From an uncultured Bacteroidales bacterium (GTDB taxonomy: Bacteria > Bacteroidota > Bacteroidia > Bacteroidales > Muribaculaceae): a DNA stretch of 64,000 nt. Position 1 is the stretch's first letter; each line of letters begins with the position of its first letter. The translations under genes and the position numbers were made by a program. This document shows positions 7,546 to 15,538 of this stretch, in pieces. Location: the NCBI GenBank assembly GCA_902779125.1, contig CACZAC010000003.1, positions 62,001-126,000 on the forward strand. The letters run 5' to 3'. The notes under the pieces were generated by a model. It was not told the origin of the DNA, did not search any database, and saw only the letters and a list, made by a program, of their open reading frames with translations.

Positions 7546-9252
7546 TCAATTGCTTCCCAGGAGCAGGTCGATGAGGGCGGTCACGTCGGCGATAGTGACG
7601 TTGCCGTCTAGATTCACGTCACAATAGGCAGCACGGTCGATTTCTCCGGTTATCAGCAGGTCGACAAGGGCAGCCACATCACCGATTGCGATGTTTCCGT
7701 CGCCATCAACATCGCCCACATCCTCGATGGCGTAGATGTTTTTGAAATTCACCCAATCTCCAGTTGTGCGATAAGCCTCCAACGATGCTTTAGGGACATA
7801 GAGAGCAGTACTCAGATACTGAGGATATGGTCTGAAAGAATGCCAATAGGCATCAGTTTTTGGAGGAACCGGAGCCCAACAGATAAAAACCTTAAGATTA
7901 TCCAGATTGTTGATAGCCCCCATCGACAACGAGTCTAAATTTGCTCCCAACTCGAGATACTCAAGTTGAGGACACTCATCAATGCCACAATTACCAATCA
8001 ATGTTACTCCAGGCGTGGAGTTCCTGTCGCCGATTTTCACTCTTTTCAGTGAGGTGCAACGGACAACAAGATTCTGTATTTCTGGTATCGTGCCCGCGAC
8101 TTCTAACTCCTCCAGTGAAGTGCATTCCCAGAATGTGGAACGGCCCAAGCTAGTGATGCTATCGCCCAGATGTACATTCTTTAATGAATAGCAATTTCCC
8201 AAGATTTCACCCCCTACTGTCTTGAGCGAATTGGGTAGAATACAGGTTTCCAATCCAGTACATTTGTAGAAAATCATGTTACCGGTTGACGTGAGTCGAC
8301 TGCCATCTTCGACAATGATGCTCTTTATACCTGATGCCTCATTGAAAGCATAGTTATCAATATAGCTCACATTGCGTGGAATCACCAATTCCTCCAATGT
8401 CCCTGTCAGATTGCCTCCCAAGTTGTTGCAAATAGTATCCAGACTGGCGGGCAGATGGATATAAGTCAAATTATCACAATCTGAAAAGCCCGAAGCACCG
8501 ATATGGGTGATGCCATCAGGGAAAACGAGCGACGTCAGTCCGTCACATTCGCGGAATGCACCATGGCCTACCCAGGTCACACTCTCGGGGATGGTGACCT
8601 GTGTCAAGTTGACACTGTAATTCAAGGCGTTATTGTGGATAACGGTGACCGTGCCGGGAATGTCGAACGATGTCGCAAGTGAAGCGGGAGGATAAGCCAG
8701 CAACACGGTCATGTCTTTGGTATACAGGGCACCATCAACGACCTGGAAATGGGTATTCATGGGACTGCACATGAAATACTCGATATTGGGGCACGCGCTG
8801 AATGCCGGAGCAACAATCTCGGCTACATTTCGGGTAATATAAAAACCCTTTATGCCCCAACACATATAAAAGGCAAACTTACCGATGGTAACCAATGAGT
8901 TGGGAAACTCCACATACTCGAGCCTGGGACTATTGTAGAACGCATAGGTACCAAATTCGGTAACTCCCTCAGGAATGTCAACCAAAGTAAGTTCCTGACA
9001 TGAACTAAAGGCGTAAGCGCCAATGCGGGTGACATGATAGGTGATGCCGTCGTTCACGACTGTAGCGGGAATAACGACCTCACCGCGGTACCTGGGATTG
9101 CCGCGGGAAGTGACTTCGACCTCATTTTCGCCAATGATGTTGTAACTGATGCTGTCCACCATGAAGTCGGCTGCCGTGGCAGTGAAAAAACTAGCCATCA
9201 ACAGAACGGCTAAAACACAGATTTTCCTGGAAAAAACGGTAATAAATTTCAT
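7546..9252 (-). CDS. Secreted BspA-type leucine-rich-repeat protein with dockerin-like C-terminus (copy 3, promoter-proximal)
   Basis: The 568-residue protein is the first gene of the LRR operon. It has a signal peptide (ICVLAVLLMASFFTATAA), LRR_5 repeats over about residues 70-430, the linker ALYVPKASLEAYR, and the dockerin-like pair DVDGDGNIAIGDV and DVNLDGNVTIADV. It is the most diverged of the three, both in the repeats and in the C-terminal DNA. It has the family's CWAPVPP segment with a lysine (PPKTDAYW) where the others have arginine-cysteine. A two-box promoter lies just upstream, divergent from that of gpmI. Function is inferred as extracellular binding or adhesion from the LRR_5 family; nothing in the sequence names a ligand. 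Confidence 0.9.
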   Translation of the reverse strand: MKFITVFSRKICVLAVLLMASFFTATAADFMVDSISYNIIGENEVEVTSRGNPRYRGEVVIPATVVNDGITYHVTRIGAYAFSSCQELTLVDIPEGVTEFGTYAFYNSPRLEYVEFPNSLVTIGKFAFYMCWGIKGFYITRNVAEIVAPAFSACPNIEYFMCSPMNTHFQVVDGALYTKDMTVLLAYPPASLATSFDIPGTVTVIHNNALNYSVNLTQVTIPESVTWVGHGAFRECDGLTSLVFPDGITHIGASGFSDCDNLTYIHLPASLDTICNNLGGNLTGTLEELVIPRNVSYIDNYAFNEASGIKSIIVEDGSRLTSTGNMIFYKCTGLETCILPNSLKTVGGEILGNCYSLKNVHLGDSITSLGRSTFWECTSLEELEVAGTIPEIQNLVVRCTSLKRVKIGDRNSTPGVTLIGNCGIDECPQLEYLELGANLDSLSMGAINNLDNLKVFICWAPVPPKTDAYWHSFRPYPQYLSTALYVPKASLEAYRTTGDWVNFKNIYAIEDVGDVDGDGNIAIGDVAALVDLLITGEIDRAAYCDVNLDGNVTIADVTALIDLLLGSN

Positions 9253-9305
9253 AATAAAGTATAATTAGTAAGGTTATCATTAATTTTGGTTAAACAGGAA
9301 TTTCG

Positions 9306-9336
9306 CAAAGTTAGTGATAAAAATAGAAAATCCAAA
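9306..9336 (-). promoter_or_regulatory. Promoter of the LRR operon
   Basis: On the minus strand TTTG (9333-9336), 19 nt, then TAACTTTG (9306-9313) matches the Bacteroidetes promoter consensus exactly. The -7 box is the same octamer as at hsdM. Confidence 0.7.
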
Positions 9337-9346
9337 GAAAAACAAT

Positions 9347-9354
9347 TATCTTTG
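9347..9354 (+). promoter_or_regulatory. -7 box of gpmI
   Basis: TATCTTTG fits TAnnTTTG; no good -33 TTTG is found at the right distance. It places the transcript start near 9361 and so rules out the longer reading frame that begins at 9286. Confidence 0.5.
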
Positions 9355-9402
9355 CAGTTTCAAAAATCAGGTTTAACAATAAAACAGCAAAAAATTTCTA
9401 TT

Positions 9403-10926
9403 ATGGCAAAGAAAGCATTATTGATCATATTGGACGGTTGGGGCATGGGACCCAAAGGTCACAGCAACGCTATTTACAGCACTCCGACTCCTTATCTGGA
9501 CCACTTGTTTGCAAATTATCCCAACAGCACGTTGCAGGCCTGTGGCGAGGACGTGGGTTTGCCCGACGGACAGATGGGCAACAGCGAGGTGGGCCACCTG
9601 AACATCGGTGGCGGCCGCGTGGTCTATCAGGATTTGGTGAAAATCAACAAGAGCATCAAGGACGGCTCTATCCTGAAGAATCCCGAAATCGTGAGCGCCT
9701 ACACCTACGCCAAGGAGCACGGCAAGTCGCTGCACATCATGGGTCTGACCAGCACGGGCGGCGTCCACAGTTCACAGGAGCACCTGATGGCGCTGTGTGA
9801 CATCGCCAAGGAGTACGGTCTGGAGAAAGTGTATGTACACTGCTTCATGGACGGCCGTGACACCGACCCCGAGAGCGGCAAGGGCTTTGTAAACACCGTT
9901 GCTGAGCACTGCAAGCAGAGCGCCGGCACCGTTGCTACCGTCATCGGCCGCTACTATGCCATGGACCGCAACAACAACTGGGACCGCATCAAGATTGCCT
10001 ATGACATGCTCACCGCAGGTGTCGGCAAGCAGAGCGACGACATGGTGAGAGCCATACAGGAGTCCTACGACGAGGGTGTGACCGACGAGTTCATCAAGCC
10101 CATCGTCAACTCGACGGTTGATGGCCGCATCCAGGAAGGTGACGTGGTGATTTTCTTCAACTTCCGCAACGACCGCGCCAAGCAGATTACCATCGCCTTG
10201 ACCCAAGAGGACAAGCCCGACGACGGCATGAAGGTCATCCCCGGCCTGCAGTACTACTGCATGACGCCCTACGACCCGACCTTCAAGGACATGCACATCC
10301 TCTTCCCCAAGGAGAACGTGGACAACACGCTGTCGGAATACCTTTCGAGCCTGGGCAAGCGCCAGCTGCACATCGCCGAAACCGAGAAGTATGCCCATGT
10401 GACCTTCTTCTTCAGCGGCGGCAGGGAACAGCCCTTCGAGAACGAGGACCGCATCCTGGTGCCCTCGCCCGATGTGGCAACCTACGACCTGAAGCCTGAT
10501 ATGAGCGCTCCCGAGGTGTGTGACAAACTGGTCGCAGCCATCCGCGAGGACAAATACGACTTCATCGTCGTTAACTATGCCAACGGCGACATGGTGGGTC
10601 ACACTGGTGTGTATGACGCCATCTGCAAAGCTGTCAGGACTGTAGACCGTTGTGTTTACAACACCGTCGAGGCCGCTCGCGAAATGGGCTACGAGGTCAT
10701 CATCATTGCCGACCACGGCAATGCCGACCACGCCATCAACAGCGACGGCACTCCCAATACCGCCCACTCGCTCAATCCCGTGCCCATCATCTATGTCACC
10801 GAGAATCCCGAGCTTATCATCAACACGGGCCGTCTTGCCGACGTGGCACCCAGCATTCTGCACATCATGGGTCTGCCGCAGCCCAAGGAGATGACGGGCA
10901 ACAACCTCATCGACATAACGAAGTAA
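9403..10926 (+). CDS. gpmI: 2,3-bisphosphoglycerate-independent phosphoglycerate mutase
   Basis: GpmI interconverts 3- and 2-phosphoglycerate in glycolysis and gluconeogenesis, using two manganese ions and a phosphoserine intermediate. The 507-residue product begins [14 protein letters not shown], the metal-binding N-terminus of the alkaline phosphatase superfamily. The catalytic serine is in [13 protein letters not shown], at about residue 61. The mid-domain motifs MDGRDTDP and IGRYYAMDR, and the C-terminal DHGNADH, are all present. The frame is open further upstream (to 9286), but that extension contains the -7 promoter box and lacks homology-like content, so the ATG at 9403 is chosen. This gives the normal family length of about 505-515. 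Cytoplasmic. Confidence 0.97.
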   Translation: MAKKALLIILDGWGMGPKGHSNAIYSTPTPYLDHLFANYPNSTLQACGEDVGLPDGQMGNSEVGHLNIGGGRVVYQDLVKINKSIKDGSILKNPEIVSAYTYAKEHGKSLHIMGLTSTGGVHSSQEHLMALCDIAKEYGLEKVYVHCFMDGRDTDPESGKGFVNTVAEHCKQSAGTVATVIGRYYAMDRNNNWDRIKIAYDMLTAGVGKQSDDMVRAIQESYDEGVTDEFIKPIVNSTVDGRIQEGDVVIFFNFRNDRAKQITIALTQEDKPDDGMKVIPGLQYYCMTPYDPTFKDMHILFPKENVDNTLSEYLSSLGKRQLHIAETEKYAHVTFFFSGGREQPFENEDRILVPSPDVATYDLKPDMSAPEVCDKLVAAIREDKYDFIVVNYANGDMVGHTGVYDAICKAVRTVDRCVYNTVEAAREMGYEVIIIADHGNADHAINSDGTPNTAHSLNPVPIIYVTENPELIINTGRLADVAPSILHIMGLPQPKEMTGNNLIDITK

Positions 10927-11036
10927 GTTTTCGGTTGGCTAATGCACAAATAATCTGTGTTTATTATAACACGCATCTAGAACGCCATATCATGAAGTGC
11001 TCCATCAACGCAGCTTGTTAATGATAATAAAAATGT

Positions 11037-11067
11037 GTTGGTGTTTAAATGATTATATGTATCTTTG
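11037..11067 (+). promoter_or_regulatory. Promoter of dxr-rseP
   Basis: GTTG (11037-11040), 19 nt, TATCTTTG (11060-11067) fits the Bacteroidetes consensus with one mismatch in the upstream box. The -7 box overlaps the TTG that would open the longest frame, so translation must begin downstream. Confidence 0.55.
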
Positions 11068-11082
11068 CAGTTCATGAATAAA

Positions 11083-12246
11083 ATGACACAGAAACGAAAT
11101 ATCGCGGTGCTTGGCAGCACGGGATCAATCGGGCAGCAGACGCTTGACATCATTGCCGAGTACCCCAGGCTGTTTAATGCCTGGATGCTCGTGGCCCGCA
11201 GCAGCGCTGACCTGCTGATTCAGCAGGCACGCCAGTTCCGTCCCCATCTAGTCATCATTGCCGATGAGCAATACTATGACTACGTGCGCGACGCTCTCGA
11301 GGATACGGGCATCGAAGTTGCCACTGGCAGTGCCGCCATTGCTCAGGCTGTCACAGCCCCCGAGATTGACACGGTGGTCACCGCCATGGTGGGCTACAGT
11401 GGCCTGGAATCGACGATTGCCGCCATCGGTGCCGGCAAACGCATAGCCCTAGCAAACAAAGAAACCCTCGTGGTAGCAGGCGAACTGATTGACCGCCTGT
11501 TGAAGGAATCTGAGAGCGTGCTCTATCCTGTTGACAGCGAACACGGCGCTTTCTATCAGTGCCTGGTGGGGGAACGTCACGAGGACATCGACAAACTGTG
11601 GCTTACAGCCTCGGGCGGTCCATTCCGCACGTTGCCCAAAGAGCGACTGGAGGCTGTCACCGCTGCCGATGCCTTGAAGCATCCCAACTGGTCGATGGGT
11701 GCCAAAATCACCATCGACTCGGCAACAATGATGAACAAGGGATTTGAGATGATTGAGGCTCGATGGCTGTTCGGCGTAACGCCCGACGACATCGTAATCA
11801 TGGTGCATCCCCAAAGCATCATCCACTCGATGGTGGCTTTCAAGGACGGTTCAGTCAAGGCGCAGTTGGGCTTGCCCGACATGCACCTGCCCATCCGTTA
11901 TGCCCTGGGACTGCCTGACCGCCGTCTGGCAAGCGATTGCCGCAAGATGACACTTGAAGACATGGCGACGCTGACATTTGAGCGCCCTGACTTTGACAAG
12001 TTCCCGTTGCTGGGCATGGCATACGCTGCCGCTCGGACAGGCGGCACCGCCCCATGTGTGATGAACGCTGCCAACGAGATTGCAGTGGCCGCATTCCTTC
12101 AGGACAAAATCAAGTTTACCGACATCTATAGAATCATTGAAAATACAATGGAAAAGGCGCCCCACATCAAGCATCCCACTTATGAAGATTATGTGGCAAG
12201 CAATGCCAATGCCCGTGCCATCGCCGAGCGCCTTATAAAACACTAA
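11083..12246 (+). CDS. dxr: 1-deoxy-D-xylulose-5-phosphate reductoisomerase
   Basis: Dxr makes 2-C-methyl-D-erythritol 4-phosphate from 1-deoxyxylulose 5-phosphate with NADPH, the committed step of the non-mevalonate isoprenoid pathway. The NADPH loop LGSTGSIG is at the N-terminus. ALANKETLV, the metal/substrate motif DSEHGAF, the TASGGPFR loop and HPQSIIHSMV follow in the family order. The chosen start (MTQKRNIAVLG) gives 387 residues, normal for the family. An ATG three codons upstream (11074) is possible but would sit at the predicted transcript start, and a TTG at 11065 lies inside the promoter. rseP follows after 22 nt, the usual Bacteroidales pairing. Confidence 0.96.
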   Translation: MTQKRNIAVLGSTGSIGQQTLDIIAEYPRLFNAWMLVARSSADLLIQQARQFRPHLVIIADEQYYDYVRDALEDTGIEVATGSAAIAQAVTAPEIDTVVTAMVGYSGLESTIAAIGAGKRIALANKETLVVAGELIDRLLKESESVLYPVDSEHGAFYQCLVGERHEDIDKLWLTASGGPFRTLPKERLEAVTAADALKHPNWSMGAKITIDSATMMNKGFEMIEARWLFGVTPDDIVIMVHPQSIIHSMVAFKDGSVKAQLGLPDMHLPIRYALGLPDRRLASDCRKMTLEDMATLTFERPDFDKFPLLGMAYAAARTGGTAPCVMNAANEIAVAAFLQDKIKFTDIYRIIENTMEKAPHIKHPTYEDYVASNANARAIAERLIKH

Positions 12247-12268
12247 AGAAAAAAACTAAAGACTAATA

Positions 12269-13714
12269 ATGGACTTATCATTTTTATTGACTCAATCATT
12301 CTGGATAAAAACCCTTGAGCTGGTACTTGCACTCAGCATTCTGGTTGTATTTCATGAATTGGGACATTACTCGTTTGCCCGCCTGTTTGGCGTGTGGGTA
12401 GAGAAATTCTATATGTTCTTTAACTACAAGTTCTCACTGGTCAAGTGGAAACCAGGCAAATATCTCAAGTGGTTCTCTCTTGGCAGCGAAATGGGCGCCA
12501 TGGAGGAAGAAGACAAAACAGGCAGCGAGAACAAAAACTCGTGGCGTGCCACCGAGTATGGCATCGGATGGATACCCCTGGGTGGCTACTGCGCCATCTC
12601 GGGCATGATCGACGAGTCGATGAACACCGAGGCCATGAAGCAGCCCGCCAAGCCTTGGGAGTTCCGCAGCAAGGCAGCGTGGAAGCGCTTGCTGATTATG
12701 CTGGGCGGTGTGTTATTCAACCTGCTGCTGGCGATGATTATCTACTCGGGTATTGTCTTTTCCCAGGGCGAACAGGTAATTCGCTTCACCGACATTACCG
12801 AGGGTATGGCATTCAGCGAAACCGCCAAGAAAGCCGGATTTGCCGATGGGGATATCATCCTGATGGCCGATGGCCATGAGTTGGAAAACATGGTTGACCA
12901 AACCGACTACAATGACCTGTTGTTTGCCAAAGAAGTCACCGTGCTGCGCAACCATAAGGATACCGTCAATGTATCTATTCCCAAAGGATTTATCACCGAC
13001 CTCGAACGTGACGCTAAAGAAGGTATTGCGTTCATGACGCCACGCATGCCCGTTGTTGTCAAGGGAACCCTGCTGCATCAGGGCGGAGAGAAAGCCAGTC
13101 TGAAGGAAGGTGACCGCATGGTTGCCGTCAACAATGTCCCGACACCGACTTTCAACGAATTCACCACCGAATTGCTGAAAAATAAAGGCAAAACCGTCTC
13201 TTTGCAATTCGACCGTGACGGCCGCACAATGGTTGCCCCCAATGTCCCCGTTGACGCAAGCGGCAAGCTGGGCATCTTACTAGCCGACTTGTTTACGGTA
13301 TATAACACGCAAACCATCCATTACAACTTCTTCCAGTCGATACCTCGCGGTATCAAGATGGGTTGGGAGCAGACCATCAGTTACATCAAGCAGCTCAAGG
13401 TCATCTTCACTCCTGAGGGAGCCAAGAGCGTGGGCAGCTTCGGCACCATTGGCAGCATTTTCCCCTCGACTTGGAACTGGGTTGGTTTCTGGAACATCAC
13501 CGCCTTTATCTCCATCATTCTGGCAGTGATGAACCTGTTGCCTATTCCCGCCCTCGACGGCGGCCATGTGCTGTTCCTGCTCTTTGAAATGATTACGCGC
13601 CGCAAACCCAGCCTCAAGTTCATGGAGGTGGCTCAGATGGTGGGCATGGGACTGATTCTCGCCTTGATGTTATTGGCTATCGGTAACGACATTTTCAGAT
13701 TCATCATTAAATAG
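12269..13714 (+). CDS. rseP: RIP metalloprotease RseP (site-2 protease)
   Basis: This is an intramembrane zinc protease that cleaves membrane-anchored anti-sigma factors and leftover signal peptides. The zinc motif HELGH is at residues 29-33 in the first transmembrane helix. A second membrane segment follows near 155-170 (LLIMLGGVLFNLLLAMIIY). Two PDZ-like periplasmic segments span about 185-330, and the C-terminal helix carries the third metal ligand in NLLPIPALDGGH (D430), followed by a final hydrophobic helix. The 481 residues are typical of Bacteroidetes RseP, which is longer than the E. coli form at the N-terminal cytoplasmic loop. Probably co-transcribed with dxr. Confidence 0.95.
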   Translation: MDLSFLLTQSFWIKTLELVLALSILVVFHELGHYSFARLFGVWVEKFYMFFNYKFSLVKWKPGKYLKWFSLGSEMGAMEEEDKTGSENKNSWRATEYGIGWIPLGGYCAISGMIDESMNTEAMKQPAKPWEFRSKAAWKRLLIMLGGVLFNLLLAMIIYSGIVFSQGEQVIRFTDITEGMAFSETAKKAGFADGDIILMADGHELENMVDQTDYNDLLFAKEVTVLRNHKDTVNVSIPKGFITDLERDAKEGIAFMTPRMPVVVKGTLLHQGGEKASLKEGDRMVAVNNVPTPTFNEFTTELLKNKGKTVSLQFDRDGRTMVAPNVPVDASGKLGILLADLFTVYNTQTIHYNFFQSIPRGIKMGWEQTISYIKQLKVIFTPEGAKSVGSFGTIGSIFPSTWNWVGFWNITAFISIILAVMNLLPIPALDGGHVLFLLFEMITRRKPSLKFMEVAQMVGMGLILALMLLAIGNDIFRFIIK

Positions 13715-13742
13715 TTGTCGGTCATCAGTTGTCAGTTGTCAG
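13713..13742. repeat. AGTTGTC direct repeats at 7/14-nt spacing
   Basis: AGTTGTC occurs at 13713, 13727 and 13734, that is at 14 and 7 nt spacing, in the gap between rseP and the next gene and overlapping the rseP end. Confidence 0.7.
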
Positions 13743-13796
13743 CGGCATTCGCATTCAACTGTAAACTGAATACTGAGAACTGAAAACAAAAATAAA

Positions 13797-14978
13797 ATGA
13801 CCTATAAAACCGTAACTCTCAAACGTGGTAAGGAGGAATCGCTCGAGCGTTTCCATCCTTGGGTGTTCTCGGGTGCCATTGCCGCTGCCGACGACACCAT
13901 CGAGGAGGGCGATTTGGTGACAGTGTATGCTCATGATGGCACGCTCATCGGTAACGGACACTCCCAAATCGGCAGTATCGCCGTGAGAATGCTCACGTTT
14001 GACGACACAGCCATTGATGAGGCATTTTACGAACGACGCCTAAACGATGCCTATCGGATGCGTATGACGTTAGGTCTGCAACGCGAGGACAACAATGCCT
14101 TCCGTCTCGTCCATGGCGAGGGCGACTTCCTGCCTGGCCTGGTGGTGGATATCTATGGTCCCACGGCAGTGATGCAGGCACATTCTCCCGGTATGCACTT
14201 TGCTCGCGATATCATTGCCAAGGCATTGACCCGGTTGCCTGGTGTGAACAATGTGTATTATAAGAGCGAGACCACCCTGCCCTATAAGGCCCATCTCGAC
14301 CCGATGAACGACTATATCATCGGCGGTATGGAAACCGATGAGGCACTGGAAAACGGACTGCGATTCCATGTCGATTGGCTCAAGGGACAGAAGACCGGCT
14401 TCTTTGTCGATCAACGTGAGAACCGCAGCCTGCTGGAACATTACAGCAAGGGCCGTAAGGTACTGAATATGTTCTGCTACACGGGCGGTTTCTCGGTTTA
14501 TGCCCTGCGCGGTGGTGCCCAGTTAGTCCACTCGGTAGATAGTTCGGCCAAGGCTGTACGCCTTACCGATGATAACGTAGCGCTCAATTTCGCACCCGAA
14601 GACCAGCGCCATCAATCTTTTGCCGAGGACGCCTTCAAGTTCCTCGACAAGATGGAGAAGGACACCTATGACCTCATTATCCTCGACCCGCCCGCATTCG
14701 CCAAGCACAAGAGTGCCTTGCGCAATGCCTTGGTTGGCTACAGAAGGTTGAATGCCAAGGCATTGGAGAAAATGCCTCACGGCAGCATCCTGTTCACGTT
14801 CTCCTGCTCCCAGGCGGTGAATAAGGAACAATTCAGACTGGCGGTGTTCAGTGCTGCAGCCCAGACGCGCCGCAAGGTGCGCATCCTGCACCAACTCACA
14901 CAGCCCGCCGACCACCCCATCAACATCTACCACCCCGAGGGTGAATACCTCAAGGGACTGGTGCTGTATGTGGAATGA
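13797..14978 (+). CDS. rlmI: Class I SAM-dependent rRNA methyltransferase, RlmI type
   Basis: The 393-residue protein has an N-terminal PUA RNA-binding domain (about residues 1-75, with the HPWVFSGAI motif), a linker EEHD-like domain, and a C-terminal Rossmann methyltransferase domain from about residue 195. That domain has GQKTGFFVDQRENR, the SAM loop NMFCYTGGFSVYALRGGA, and the catalytic LDPPAFAKHK. In E. coli RlmI makes m5C1962 in 23S rRNA; the family also includes other rRNA cytosine methyltransferases, so the exact target is inferred. The first ATG after an AT-rich leader is used. It may be read from its own promoter, since 82 nt of repeat-rich sequence separate it from rseP. Confidence 0.9.
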   Translation: MTYKTVTLKRGKEESLERFHPWVFSGAIAAADDTIEEGDLVTVYAHDGTLIGNGHSQIGSIAVRMLTFDDTAIDEAFYERRLNDAYRMRMTLGLQREDNNAFRLVHGEGDFLPGLVVDIYGPTAVMQAHSPGMHFARDIIAKALTRLPGVNNVYYKSETTLPYKAHLDPMNDYIIGGMETDEALENGLRFHVDWLKGQKTGFFVDQRENRSLLEHYSKGRKVLNMFCYTGGFSVYALRGGAQLVHSVDSSAKAVRLTDDNVALNFAPEDQRHQSFAEDAFKFLDKMEKDTYDLIILDPPAFAKHKSALRNALVGYRRLNAKALEKMPHGSILFTFSCSQAVNKEQFRLAVFSAAAQTRRKVRILHQLTQPADHPINIYHPEGEYLKGLVLYVE

Positions 14979-15052
14979 GGAACAACTCTACAACCAAACG
15001 CACTAACGACTGAAAACCAACAACTTAACAATATTTAAAAGCAAAAACTACA

Positions 15053-15496
15053 ATGAAGAAATTTTCTATCATTATCGCAGCCGTGGCACTGATGACCATG
15101 ACCGCATGCAACGAGAAACCCGCTAAAGACAATGCAGGCCAAGAAAATGCCGCAGCTACTGAACAAGTGGAAACCAAAACCGACACTGCCGCTCCCAAAA
15201 TCGCACCGATGGAGAAAGCAGCACCCACCGAGGACGGTAAGGACCACGTTGTTTCTCAATTTAATACCAAGGACTACCAGGTGACTGTTGAAAACCTTGC
15301 TGACGGTACCTATCGCGTAAGATTGGCAAAAGACGGTAAGGTTGACAAGGAGTATCTGTCCAAGAACTGCCGCATCCAGGGTAAAAACTATGTGATGGAA
15401 ACCGTTGACGGATACAAGATGATTATCAGCGGTGACAAGGGCCAAATCCTTATCATTAACGACAAAGAAATCGTTTACAACAGCAACGCCAAGTAA
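15053..15496 (+). CDS. Small lipoprotein of unknown function
   Basis: The 147-residue protein begins with a lipoprotein signal peptide ending at MTMTAC, so Cys19 is the expected lipidated residue. A low-complexity alanine/glutamate/lysine-rich linker (about 20-65) follows, then a compact domain of roughly 80 residues rich in beta-strand-like alternation (DYQVTVENLADGTYRVRLAKDG; MIISGDKGQILIINDKE). No enzyme motif is seen and I do not recognise the family. It precedes the M49 peptidase gene by 42 nt on the same strand, so the two may be co-transcribed. It is probably anchored in the outer or inner membrane facing the periplasm. Confidence 0.8.
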   Translation: MKKFSIIIAAVALMTMTACNEKPAKDNAGQENAAATEQVETKTDTAAPKIAPMEKAAPTEDGKDHVVSQFNTKDYQVTVENLADGTYRVRLAKDGKVDKEYLSKNCRIQGKNYVMETVDGYKMIISGDKGQILIINDKEIVYNSNAK

Positions 15497-15538
15497 TGCT
15501 GAAAACACGACGATATTACTTTCTAATACAATACTGAA

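Noticed and set aside
4072..9252. CRISPR-like or satellite repeats in the LRR region
   Set aside because: The repeats are coding, diverged leucine-rich repeats and tandem gene copies; no spaced identical repeats were found.
9286..9402. 39-codon N-terminal extension of gpmI
   Set aside because: It contains both divergent promoter boxes and adds residues absent from GpmI proteins.
9772..10863. 363-codon frame antisense to gpmI
   Set aside because: Shadow of a highly biased gene; low-complexity valine/glycine/histidine-rich product without motifs.
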